Below, piece after piece: positions 55,877 through 63,903 of a stretch of 64,000 nucleotides of DNA. The first letter of the stretch is position 1. Every line of letters begins with the position of its first letter. The stretch comes from CAZYFH01 sp965249175 (GTDB lineage: Bacteria > Acidobacteriota > Vicinamibacteria > Vicinamibacterales > UBA8438). Made by a program: the position numbers and the translations under genes. Under the pieces are notes generated by a model. That model searched no databases. It worked only from the letters and a program-made list of their open reading frames with translations, and was not told the origin of the DNA. The DNA lies in NCBI GenBank assembly GCA_965249175.1, contig OZ252227.1, positions 2,108,001 through 2,172,000 on the forward strand, in the 5' to 3' direction.

Positions 55877-56118
55877 CGGCCACCGCCAAACCGTCCCGTG
55901 AGCAACGCCCTGCGTGAGAACACACGCCGTGAGCCGGTCGCCTGGACGGCGCCGGCCGTGGCGGCCAGGAGGATGTCTCGCCTCGGCGGCTGGGCCGGGT
56001 CGACGATCGTGACCTGCAGGCCGAGTTCGTCGGCTATGCCTCTCAACACCTCGCTCGACGTCATGTTGGGGATGGCGTCGAGCCACGCCGGGGCATCAGC
56101 TTCTGCTACGTCTTGCAT
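55873..56118 (-). CDS. Small prophage protein, paralog of its downstream neighbour
   Basis: 81 residues from the ATG at 56118 (preceded by a GGAGGAGG-type ribosome site on the minus strand). SSEVLRGIADELGLQVTIVD followed by PAQPPRRDILLA is the shared block. It is the first gene of the leftward small-gene cluster that runs towards the integrase. Confidence 0.62.
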   Translation of the reverse strand: MQDVAEADAPAWLDAIPNMTSSEVLRGIADELGLQVTIVDPAQPPRRDILLAATAGAVQATGSRRVFSRRALLTGRFGGGR

Positions 56119-56775
56119 TTGGGCCTCCTCCGCGCCGCGTGGCGCGAGGGGGCCCGGTGGGGGCTGCCATAATGGGCGGCAACTCACCCACCGGGTCCAT
56201 CGGTGGTTGAGCCAGGGGGTGTCGCCGTTCTCTACCAAGGTTCCGGCGGCGCCCCCGCTTCTGTCTCGTGTTCACAGCAGCATGGAGGGCGGCCCGCGGC
56301 AGAAGTTGGCGGGAGCGGGTTGACTCTGAGCGTCAGGTAAGTAGACTGATCCTGTAACGGCCTTCATGGTCGTTCGTCCATCGCCTCGTGGCTGCGAGTC
56401 CTGCCAAGAACTGCAGCAGCCTCGGGGCGTTTGCGTGTACAGCCGCTTCTGCGGCCGAGTCGTTACGTCCTAGACGTCTCCCTTACGGTCAACTGCCCTA
56501 AAGAAGTGCCGCGAACCGCGGCTCGGTGGAGGTGGGGTGCGAGATAATCTGCGCAGCCCAGTCGACCGTTCGGCGGTTGACGGGTCAGGCGCCGTCGCGT
56601 GTTCATTGCACGCGGCGGTGCCGCTTCTCTCGCGCATCTTGTGCCCGCCTTGCGGGATTGTCAACCCCGGTCGGACCCCGGATGGGGACCCCCGGACCGG
56701 ATCCGGGATGAAGCCGCAGCGATGAATCGTTGTATATTTCACGCGCGCATTAACCACGCAGCGCGCCTCCACCCA
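56119..56775. other. 657-bp intergenic region between divergent prophage operons
   Basis: No convincing gene. TTGACT at about 56320 and TAGACT 16 bp later could form a plus-strand promoter, but it is more than 400 bp from the next start codon. The region probably holds the promoters for the leftward small genes and the rightward protease pair. An ATG-rich frame upstream of 56776 looks like chance extension. Confidence 0.45.
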
Positions 56776-57912
56776 ATGGATCTCCAAGATCGCATCCGCA
56801 AGTACAAGGCGATTGAGGCAACCCGTGGGCGACCGCTGATCGCCTACGCAACCAGCACGAGACCCGGCGTGGGCGCGAAGATGGCCTCGGATGCTGTCCG
56901 AGAGCTGATCGACCAGATGGACGCCCTGCCCAAGGCCAAGTCGGTTGACATCCTGATACACAGCACCGGGGGGGATGCTCTCGCCGCTTGGAAGCTGATG
57001 TCGGTGCTGCGCGAGAGGTTCGAATCTGTCGCCGTACTGGTCCCCTTCGTGGGCTTCAGTGCAGCAACGCTCTTCTCTCTGGGCGCCGACGAAATCGTGA
57101 TGCACCCGCACGCGTCGCTCGGTCCTATCGACCCTCAGATCAGCATTCCTACGGACGATGGGAAAAGGCGCGGCTTCTCATTCGAAGATGTTGGAGCGTT
57201 CCTCCGGTTCTTGAAGGACGACACCGGTCTCTCGGATCAATCGTTCATTCAACCGGCCGTGGACAAGCTGTTCTCCGTCGTAGACGCAGTGCACGTCGGC
57301 GGTGCTAAACGCGCCAGTGAACTCTCGACAGAGGTGGGCGAGCGCCTGCTGCGTATGCACATGACTGGCCCGGATGAACGTGGGCGAGCAAGAGCGATAG
57401 CAGAGAACCTCAACAAGAGTTTCTTTGCCCACGGTGACGCCGTCTCGAGGACGAGAGCTCGTGAGCTCGACCTTAAGATCGCCGACGACGATCCACCCCT
57501 TGAAGCGCTACTCTGGGAGGCGTTTCGTGGTCTCGAAAGCTACATGCAGCTCAGAACGCCGTTCGTTCCGCTCCAACACTTCATTGCTAACTGCGGCGAT
57601 CAGTCGATAGCTCCTGGCGCCCCCTTCGTTCTGCCACCCAACATGCCGCCACAGATGGCCCAACAGGCGTGGAACCAAGTGGCTCAACAGGCCGTCCAGA
57701 AGCTCGGCGAGCCGACTGTCGAGGCGGAGTACGACCTCATCAATGCGTTAGCGGAGAGTCCTCGTTTAGCGTCTGAGTACCGAACCAGTGGCGTCATCAC
57801 CGCGGTCAGGATGGTGGGCGGCGAGATCCAGTTGGGCGTAACAGACAAGCGTGCAGGCTGGGCGCCTGTTGTCATCAACAATGGGACCGATTCAGCCGAA
57901 TCGCACGTATGA
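56776..57912 (+). CDS. SDH-family Clp-fold serine proteinase
   Basis: 378 residues. Clp/crotonase-like fold: SVDILIHSTGGDALAAWKLM, then VLVPFVGFSAATLFSLGADE with the nucleophilic serine and MHPHASLGPIDPQI with a catalytic-type histidine. This is the PF01972-type serine dehydrogenase proteinase family, membrane- or cytosol-associated in relatives. The C-terminal 140 residues are not recognised. I use the ATG at 56776, where similarity begins. It is the only plus-strand operon in a minus-strand phage region, as expected for cargo. Confidence 0.85.
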   Translation: MDLQDRIRKYKAIEATRGRPLIAYATSTRPGVGAKMASDAVRELIDQMDALPKAKSVDILIHSTGGDALAAWKLMSVLRERFESVAVLVPFVGFSAATLFSLGADEIVMHPHASLGPIDPQISIPTDDGKRRGFSFEDVGAFLRFLKDDTGLSDQSFIQPAVDKLFSVVDAVHVGGAKRASELSTEVGERLLRMHMTGPDERGRARAIAENLNKSFFAHGDAVSRTRARELDLKIADDDPPLEALLWEAFRGLESYMQLRTPFVPLQHFIANCGDQSIAPGAPFVLPPNMPPQMAQQAWNQVAQQAVQKLGEPTVEAEYDLINALAESPRLASEYRTSGVITAVRMVGGEIQLGVTDKRAGWAPVVINNGTDSAESHV

Positions 57913-58127
57913 TACGTACGATGTCCGAATCTGAAGATGTCGCGAGAATGGACGCGACCCGTCCGGGTCCGACCGATATCTATTATCGCGCCTCACCATT
58001 CGAGTGCGTCACGACGCACGAGTCCGGCCAGATGACCTTGCGGCTAGGGACGAACCGGACGATCAGCACGACACAGGTAGTCCAGACCGCGGTCGTCATC
58101 CCGGCGTCAAAGATCCCGCCCGCCTGA
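57909..58127 (+). CDS. Small protein coupled to the SDH proteinase
   Basis: 72 residues, starting in an ATGA overlap with the proteinase stop. It contains TDIYYRASPFECVTTHESGQ and TLRLGTNRTISTTQVVQTAV, probably a small beta-rich fold. No family is recognised. The tight coupling suggests a substrate adaptor, inhibitor or partner of the proteinase (inference). Confidence 0.55.
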   Translation: MIRTMSESEDVARMDATRPGPTDIYYRASPFECVTTHESGQMTLRLGTNRTISTTQVVQTAVVIPASKIPPA

Positions 58128-58184
58128 CGCCTAGCCGACCCCAACAGCATATTCAGTTGTCAAAGATGATCGGGCCGAGCGCGA

Positions 58185-58394
58185 CTACTCCGGCCGCCCC
58201 GGATCGTCGGGCAGCACGCGATCAAGAAACGCCGCACGGCGCGCGCTGATCCCGGCCTCACGTTCGTCTCGCCACTGCCGACGTCGACACGACGGATGGC
58301 AGAATCGTTGGTGTGGCCTTGCGGCCGTGAATGGACAACCACACCAGGCGCACAGACTCTCGGCGCAGAACGCGTCCGGGACGCGTTTCTCCAC
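58185..58394 (-). CDS. Small zinc-finger prophage protein
   Basis: 69 residues with CAESLCAWCGCPFTAARPHQ and RFCHPSCRRRQWRDERE, a CxxC...CxxxC zinc finger of the kind found in many phage and actinobacterial small proteins. It lies downstream of the tape measure gene. One of two long palindromes overlaps codons 3-9. Confidence 0.7.
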   Translation of the reverse strand: MEKRVPDAFCAESLCAWCGCPFTAARPHQRFCHPSCRRRQWRDEREAGISARRAAFLDRVLPDDPGRPE

Positions 58395-58518
58395 TCGACT
58401 CGATGTCCCGCATGCCCGACTTCCTAGAACGCGTCCGGGACGCGTTCTGAGCGCGTCCCGATCCCAGGTCGACGCTCAGCATGCCGGTGTCGCTCAACGC
58501 GCCCTCAGCGCCGCTCAT
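58258..58518 (-). CDS. Candidate small ORF coupled to the tape measure gene
   Basis: 86 residues. The ATG at 58518 overlaps the tape measure stop in an ATGA, like most gene pairs of this operon, which favours translation. The sequence (SGAEGALSDTGMLSVDLGSG ...) has no known motif, and its second half overlaps the zinc-finger gene in another frame. A frameshift product joining it to the zinc finger is possible but unproven. Confidence 0.35.
   Translation of the reverse strand: MSGAEGALSDTGMLSVDLGSGRAQNASRTRSRKSGMRDIESSGETRPGRVLRRESVRLVWLSIHGRKATPTILPSVVSTSAVARRT
58368..58447. promoter_or_regulatory. Two long palindromes, possible phage operator sites
   Basis: GAACGCGTCCGGGACGCGTT occurs at 58368-58387 (next base T) and again at 58427-58446 (next base C). 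The second copy is a perfect 21-bp palindrome. They are 59 bp apart. The one-base centre makes terminator hairpins unlikely, so paired repressor sites are the better guess. They lie at and just upstream of the zinc-finger gene's start. Confidence 0.5.
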
Positions 58519-61500
58519 GCGACTTGGTCTCCGACAGCCCGCGCCGGAATGCGGATGACGCCGCCGCCGAGCAACCGCTCCAGCTCGCGTATCTGCGCCT
58601 GCGTGAACCGCCCGCTGAGCTTCTGCCGCAGGTCTCCGACGTCGCCCACGACGATGACGGTCATCCCCTCGCCGCCGCGGGCCAACAGCGGCTCGAGCGC
58701 GTCTGCGATGTCACCCGCCAGCGCCGGCACGTGCCGCCGCGGCACGATGGCCTCCTCGCCATGCAGCACCGCCGGTGTCCCGTCGCTCCCGAAGCCGCCA
58801 TACTCGCCGTGCGTGCCGTGCGCGAACGGCACACCCCCCGGACCGCCGCCCGGCACACCCCCGCCGGTCTGTGTCCGCCGCTCGCGCACCTCCACGTCCC
58901 AGTCCATGGCGTGCAGCTCGCGGTTGAACGCCTCCCACGCCCGTTGCCCGTCCGCGGCCGCTGTTTCCGCAGCCGAGCCAGCCTCTCCCATCTCGCTTTG
59001 GACGCTGTCGTCCTCGCCTGTGAGTGCGTCGATCAAGTCCTCGATCTTGTCGATGAGCGCCTGGAACTGCAGCTCGATCGCGGGGGCGAAGCTGATCTGC
59101 CCAAGGTCTGTGAGCTTCTGGCCCTCGGCGTCGGTGAGCAGCCCGGCCTCGATCATCTGCGTGATAATCGGCTGGAGCTCGGCCGGGACCCCCACCCCCG
59201 CCGCCGCCGCGTCATCGATGAGCCCCTGGACCTCATCGGCCATCCCCTCGAGGACGGCATTGACGTTGGCGCCCTCGCCGGTCAGCATTTCGAAGTTGCC
59301 GGCAATCGCAACCGCCGCCTCTCCCAGGCGGGCGTGGTCGAACGCCGGCCCAAGATGCTCCAGCTCGATCCCGTACTCCTTGGCGGCCGCCTCCATGGCG
59401 CGCCAGTCGGTGTGCGCGTCGTCGGCCATCTGCGCCAGGATCAGACGGTCCTCCTCGGTGAGGCCGCCAAGTTCCTCGAGCGTGACCAGGTAGGGCTCGA
59501 GCGTCGCGGGCAGCAACGACCCGGACCGCGTCGCCTCCTCGACGAGCGACTGCAGGCCGGAGGTCGTCGTGTCAAACACCAGCTTGACCGCCTCGGCCTC
59601 GCCCAGCACGACTTGAATATCTGCGACGATGGCGCGCACCGCCTCGGGTCCGCCGTCCTTGATGGCGTCCCACAGCTCGCCGACGATGTTCCCCGCGTCC
59701 TTGCCGACCTCTTCGTAGGCGTCGCGGACCCCGATCACCACCTGCCGCCAGCGCTCGCCTCCTGCCTCTGCCAACTGCGTCGCGTCGAGTGTCGCGATAA
59801 CCGCGTCCTCGAAGTCCTTCACGAGGTCGCGCCCAAGCAGCTCCTCCTGACTGGGACCACCGATGTTCTTGAAGGCGTTGACCAGCGACATGACGCCGCC
59901 CACCACGGCGCCGATTGGGCCGGCGGCCTGGGCGATGCCGCTGAACAAGCTGCTCATGCCGCCGAAGAAGCCGCCCGTCGCGAAGGCCCCTTCGGGACCA
60001 CGCAATCCCGAGAACGCCTGCTGGAGACCCCCACCGGCGATCTGGGACAGACCGTCGAACGTCTGTTGCAGGCTGGTCAGCTCCCGGGTGTAGATGGCCA
60101 GCACACCCGTCCCTGCACCGAAGGACCCCGTCAGGTCGCTGACCTGCTGCGTGAAGGCAAACGCGTCCTGCGAGCCCTTCACCCACTTCTCCGACAGCGC
60201 GATCGTGTCCTCCGTCAACGTGATCGTCGGGCTGCTGGTGGCGCGCAGCTGGGCTTCCTGTGCCTCGAGGCCCTTGACCATCTCGGCGTGCGCCTTGGCC
60301 TGCTGCTCGGCGAGCGCTTTTAGGATCGCCGCCTCGGCCTCGGCTGTGAGTGTCAGGCCCTTGAGCGCGTCGTCCGCGACACGTGACCCGACCGCGATCG
60401 CCCACAGCACAGGCGGGAGATCGGCCCCCGCGGCCACCAGCTCGAGCACCTTGGCCGCGGTCCGCTCCATGGTGTCGGCGTTCGCCTGTACCTCTGGGTC
60501 GAGTGATTCCCAGGCAGCTTCCAGCTTTGCGACCTTGCCCGGGAGATCGGCTTGTGACAGCGTCGACGCGAGCTTGTCAATGGCTTGCTGTTGCTTGGCG
60601 CTCGCCTCGGCGGTCACCTTGCTCAGCCGTGTCGCCGCCGCTGTCGCTTCCGTATCGGCGATCGCACGCTGCGTCCGAGCCCACGCGAACGCCTCCTCCC
60701 CTTGTCGCTGTATGTCGACGGTCTTTATCGCCTCCTGCCCGGCAGCGATTTCATCTCTCAGCCGCTTCATGCGCAACATGTCAACTCCGCGAGCGGACCC
60801 GCGAAGCTCGAATTGCCGCTCGACAGACTTGGTCAACGCGTCGTACTCGCGCACCAAGCCCTTGACCGCATGCGCTTCCTTCTCGACTCCCTCGAGAGAA
60901 AACCCCTCGAGCTCCTGGTTCGCGCTCTTGATGGCCTCTTTGAGAAAGTTGAACGCCCCCGTGGTGTTCTCTGCAATCAGGAGCGACGCCGACTCCCAGA
61001 ACGTCGACAATAGGCCAGTCCACGTGTCCGCCTGCTTCGCCATCGCCCCAGTGAAGTCACCGAGCGTGCCTTCGAACCGCTCGAAGATCTCACGAGCCGA
61101 CGCGCCCGACTTCTGGAGATCTTCCATCTCCGCACGCGCCTGGGGCGTCAACACCGCGAGCTCCGTCAAGCGCTGCGCTGCTTCGCCGAACGGCTTGCCG
61201 GCCTGCAGCTGCGCATACAGGCGGCCCGTCCACATGCCGAGGTCTTGAATCGGCGCCCCGGTCGCCGCCGCCGCATCGCCGATGAGCGTGAGCATCCGCG
61301 TGTTGTTGAGCGCCTCCCCGCCGAACTGCTGCAGCATCTTGCTCGCGTGGATGATCGGACCGGTTTCGAACGGCGTCTTTTTCGCAAACTCGAACAGTCC
61401 ACGGACGTGCTTGGAGGCCGCGTCAGCGCTCCCCATCAACGTCTCGAACTGCAACGTCGACGTCTCGAGCTGCGCGTTCATCCCGATCGCGCTGTCGCTG

Positions 61501-61715
61501 ACAAAGCTGAAGGCTCGCCGGGCCACCGCTGTCACGGCCGTCGCGGAGACAATCCCGCCGACGAGGGTGCGGAACGACACCCCGAGCCCCGCGGTGCTCT
61601 TCGCGGCCTTCTTGGTGCCTTCCTCGATCCCCGCGACATTGCGCACCGCCTCCTGAAACGTCTTCTTCGAGAGGTCCTTCGCCGAGATCCGAATGACAAC
61701 GTCGTCGTTGGCCAT
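58515..61715 (-). CDS. Phage tail tape measure protein
   Basis: 1066 residues. N-terminal DVVIRISAKDLSKKTFQEAV and the block ALNNTRMLTLIGDAAAATGA to PFGEAAQRLTELAVLTPQAR are typical of tape measure chaperone-binding regions. Coiled-coil heptads fill much of residues 290-500, a Gly-rich hydrophobic section lies around 600-650 (FFGGMSSLFSGIAQAAGPIG), and helical repeats follow. By the usual rule of about 0.15 nm per residue the tail would be roughly 160 nm. It starts 3 bp after the previous gene. Confidence 0.93.
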   Translation of the reverse strand: MANDDVVIRISAKDLSKKTFQEAVRNVAGIEEGTKKAAKSTAGLGVSFRTLVGGIVSATAVTAVARRAFSFVSDSAIGMNAQLETSTLQFETLMGSADAASKHVRGLFEFAKKTPFETGPIIHASKMLQQFGGEALNNTRMLTLIGDAAAATGAPIQDLGMWTGRLYAQLQAGKPFGEAAQRLTELAVLTPQARAEMEDLQKSGASAREIFERFEGTLGDFTGAMAKQADTWTGLLSTFWESASLLIAENTTGAFNFLKEAIKSANQELEGFSLEGVEKEAHAVKGLVREYDALTKSVERQFELRGSARGVDMLRMKRLRDEIAAGQEAIKTVDIQRQGEEAFAWARTQRAIADTEATAAATRLSKVTAEASAKQQQAIDKLASTLSQADLPGKVAKLEAAWESLDPEVQANADTMERTAAKVLELVAAGADLPPVLWAIAVGSRVADDALKGLTLTAEAEAAILKALAEQQAKAHAEMVKGLEAQEAQLRATSSPTITLTEDTIALSEKWVKGSQDAFAFTQQVSDLTGSFGAGTGVLAIYTRELTSLQQTFDGLSQIAGGGLQQAFSGLRGPEGAFATGGFFGGMSSLFSGIAQAAGPIGAVVGGVMSLVNAFKNIGGPSQEELLGRDLVKDFEDAVIATLDATQLAEAGGERWRQVVIGVRDAYEEVGKDAGNIVGELWDAIKDGGPEAVRAIVADIQVVLGEAEAVKLVFDTTTSGLQSLVEEATRSGSLLPATLEPYLVTLEELGGLTEEDRLILAQMADDAHTDWRAMEAAAKEYGIELEHLGPAFDHARLGEAAVAIAGNFEMLTGEGANVNAVLEGMADEVQGLIDDAAAAGVGVPAELQPIITQMIEAGLLTDAEGQKLTDLGQISFAPAIELQFQALIDKIEDLIDALTGEDDSVQSEMGEAGSAAETAAADGQRAWEAFNRELHAMDWDVEVRERRTQTGGGVPGGGPGGVPFAHGTHGEYGGFGSDGTPAVLHGEEAIVPRRHVPALAGDIADALEPLLARGGEGMTVIVVGDVGDLRQKLSGRFTQAQIRELERLLGGGVIRIPARAVGDQVA

Positions 61716-61718
61716 CGT

Positions 61719-62021
61719 CTAATGCTCCGTCGACACGTCCGCCTCGGCGGCCATCGTGTCGAGCAATCCGTCGCGTTGCGTCTGAAAGTGCGTCTTGGCT
61801 TCGTCCAACGCCGTCAGCGCCACGTGCGCGGCGGCGTACAGATCGCGCCCGTCGACCTGTGTCCCACTGTTCAGCGCGTCCGCGATGCGCTGCACGTCCT
61901 CCAGGATTGAGCGGCAGGAGAGAAACGCCCGCTCGGCCTGGTCGACCAGACTCAACGCGAGCTCGTAGCGGTTCGTGGCAATCGGCGCGCTGTCCGGGTA
62001 CCGCGTTGCGTCATCGGCCAT
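61719..62021 (-). CDS. Small prophage protein (possible tail assembly factor)
   Basis: 100 residues, largely helical: ELALSLVDQAERAFLSCRSI and VALTALDEAKTHFQTQRDGL. It lies directly upstream of the tape measure gene, where tail assembly chaperones are usually encoded; this role is inferred from position only. Its start overlaps the preceding gene's end by 11 bp. Confidence 0.6.
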   Translation of the reverse strand: MADDATRYPDSAPIATNRYELALSLVDQAERAFLSCRSILEDVQRIADALNSGTQVDGRDLYAAAHVALTALDEAKTHFQTQRDGLLDTMAAEADVSTEH

Positions 62022-62274
62022 GGCTGGTGGGCTCCACTCTGGGCGACGTCGGCCGGCGTGGCGCGCCCGGCGGTCCAGGGTGCGTCGCGAGGCGTTGGCG
62101 CACGCGGCCATGCCAGAGCGACACGTAGATCAACATGCCGCCGATCGTCGCCGCCGCCGCCGCGATCGACCAGAGCTCAGCCACGCCGTACCCCACGCAG
62201 CCGAGCCCGATGACGAGCGCGAGATCTCGTCCGTCCGGCCACAGCAGCGCGGCGGCTCCGGGGGCGCGTCTCAT
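62011..62274 (-). CDS. Small prophage membrane protein
   Basis: 87 residues with two hydrophobic segments (LALVIGLGCVGYGVAELWSI and AAAAATIGGMLIYVSLW) and a basic C-terminus. The ATG at 62274 overlaps the stop of the upstream gene in an ATGA, which decides the start. Function unknown; a holin role is possible from size and topology but the position among tail genes is unusual for one. Confidence 0.62.
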   Translation of the reverse strand: MRRAPGAAALLWPDGRDLALVIGLGCVGYGVAELWSIAAAAATIGGMLIYVSLWHGRVRQRLATHPGPPGAPRRPTSPRVEPTSHGR

Positions 62275-62699
62275 CGGCCCCGCACCCGTCGGTCGTACTG
62301 CTCCCCCCACCACTGCGCTCGCCGCAAGCGGTTCGCGCGCTTCTGCAGGTCGGTCTCGAACGGATTCCCCGGAGGCGGCGCTGGTATCCGCTGGCGCGGC
62401 GGCTGGACCGGTCGTGGAGCGCGGAGGCGCGCGCGCGCGATCCGTTGCCGGCGTTGGGCGACGTCGTTGACCGTTCGCGCGAACGGGCGGGCGGTGCGGC
62501 GGTCCCGCCGGTGGCCCGGGGCGCGCGTCACCGCCGCGGTCGGATGCGACACCGTACTTCGCGGGATCAGGATCGGGCCGATCGCGTCTCCCGGCGGAAA
62601 GAACAGCGGGACGCCGCCGCCCCGCGCGTAGTGGTCGCGCAGGCGACGGGTGAACTCGCGGTTGTAGTAGGCACCGGGGGTCTCGTGGTTATGCATCAT
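62271..62699 (-). CDS. Prophage hypothetical protein, Arg/Pro-rich
   Basis: 142 residues. The N-terminus (NHETPGAYYNREFTRRLRDH) is followed by a Pro/Arg-rich middle and a C-terminal helix (DLQKRANRLRRAQWWGEQYD). No family is recognised. It is coupled by ATGA to the membrane protein gene downstream and lies 17 bp after the upstream gene. Confidence 0.6.
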   Translation of the reverse strand: MMHNHETPGAYYNREFTRRLRDHYARGGGVPLFFPPGDAIGPILIPRSTVSHPTAAVTRAPGHRRDRRTARPFARTVNDVAQRRQRIARARLRAPRPVQPPRQRIPAPPPGNPFETDLQKRANRLRRAQWWGEQYDRRVRGR

Positions 62700-62716
62700 G
62701 GTCGTCCCTTCAGCGG

Positions 62717-63469
62717 TTAGGCAGGCAGCACGGCCCCCGATTTGAACGCCGACGCTGGCACCGGCGGCGCGAAGCTGCCCTGCGGCCGAGACGCCCAGAG
62801 CTTGTCAAGCCGCGCCATGAGTTGCGCGTCAGACAACCCCTCGTTGCGCAGGGCCTCAGCCTCGCCTCGGATCTCGGCAAGACGCCGAAACGCCTTGTTG
62901 AGGGCACCAAGGTTCGACGCGCTCTTCCAGCCTCGACCATCGTGAAACGGCACCCGAGCGCCACTGTGTTGCAGCCCGTAGAGGTAGCCGGAGAGCTGGT
63001 CGAGAAACGTGGCAATGGCCGGGGACGTCTCCTCGAGGCGTCCGTCGATCCGCTGAATCTGGCCCTCGAGGACGGAGGTCCGGACCATCCTGACCCGCTG
63101 TGCCTCGTCGCGCGCGCGCTTCGCGGCCTCCAGACGCGCCTTGGCCGCCACCACGGCGGCGTCGGCTTTGGCGACGGCACCCTGCAGTTGCGATCCGATC
63201 GTGCCGAGCTCCTTCACCAATTCGCGGCGCTCCGCCGCGAGCCGTCGACGCTCCTCGTTCTGCGCGGACGCGTGCTCTTGCTCGGAACGCTTCAGCAGAG
63301 CCTGCCCCGCCCGCGAACCGAAGAATCTGTCTGCGATGCTCTCTCGATGTCGTTCCATCTCGTGCTCCTGTGATGTGCCCCCGTCGGCCAGGAACCGCGG
63401 CGTCACCGCGCGCGGTGGGCGGCCCCGACGAGGGCGGGGTCCAGCCGCCCCGTCCTTCCAGTACGTCAT
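62717..63469 (-). CDS. Prophage coiled-coil protein
   Basis: 250 residues. After a basic N-terminus a long coiled coil (about residues 60-150: RRRLAAERRELVKELGTIGS, AAVVAAKARLEAAKRARDEA) leads to FLDQLSGYLYGLQHSGARVP and a helical C-terminus. The ATG at 63469 overlaps the previous stop codon (ATGA), which decides it over other starts. Possibly a minor structural or scaffolding protein; unrecognised. Confidence 0.62.
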   Translation of the reverse strand: MTYWKDGAAGPRPRRGRPPRAVTPRFLADGGTSQEHEMERHRESIADRFFGSRAGQALLKRSEQEHASAQNEERRRLAAERRELVKELGTIGSQLQGAVAKADAAVVAAKARLEAAKRARDEAQRVRMVRTSVLEGQIQRIDGRLEETSPAIATFLDQLSGYLYGLQHSGARVPFHDGRGWKSASNLGALNKAFRRLAEIRGEAEALRNEGLSDAQLMARLDKLWASRPQGSFAPPVPASAFKSGAVLPA

Positions 63470-63903
63470 TGCTCGCTCACGCTGCCGGCGGGTGGTTCCG
63501 TTTCGGTAAACCACTCCGGGATTCCGGCCCATCGGCGGATCGCGTCGTACTCGCCAACACAGGCGCGGCCGCGAGCCATGGCCTCGTCCTTCCGCCACTG
63601 CGGCTTGATGCGCTCGATCTCGGCCTCGTCCATCGCGCCCATCTCGAGCAACTGGACCGTCTCGTGCGTCGCCGGGTCCCGAGGTTGCGGCGACTCGTAC
63701 AGCCACCAGGCCCGGGGGCGCTGTCCCGGGTGCTCCTCGTACGCCATCACCGCCGCCCGATGCGCCTCCCACGCCGCGCGTCGGTCTTCCTCCGACGGGA
63801 ACAGGGAGGGCGACCAGCACGCGCCGAACCGCAGCTCGCACAGATGCCGCTCCGTCAAGGCCGTCAACCGGAACCGTCGACGCCGTCGTCTCGTCGTGGG
63901 CAT
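63466..63903 (-). CDS. Prophage hypothetical protein
   Basis: 145 residues. A basic start (PTTRRRRRRFRLTALTERHL) is followed by FPSEEDRRAAWEAHRAAVMA and WWLYESPQPRDPATHETVQL, then EIERIKPQWRKDEAMARG. Similar layouts occur in small phage proteins near packaging or head genes, but I do not recognise the family. Its ATG overlaps the upstream stop (TGATG). Confidence 0.62.
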   Translation of the reverse strand: MPTTRRRRRRFRLTALTERHLCELRFGACWSPSLFPSEEDRRAAWEAHRAAVMAYEEHPGQRPRAWWLYESPQPRDPATHETVQLLEMGAMDEAEIERIKPQWRKDEAMARGRACVGEYDAIRRWAGIPEWFTETEPPAGSVSEQ

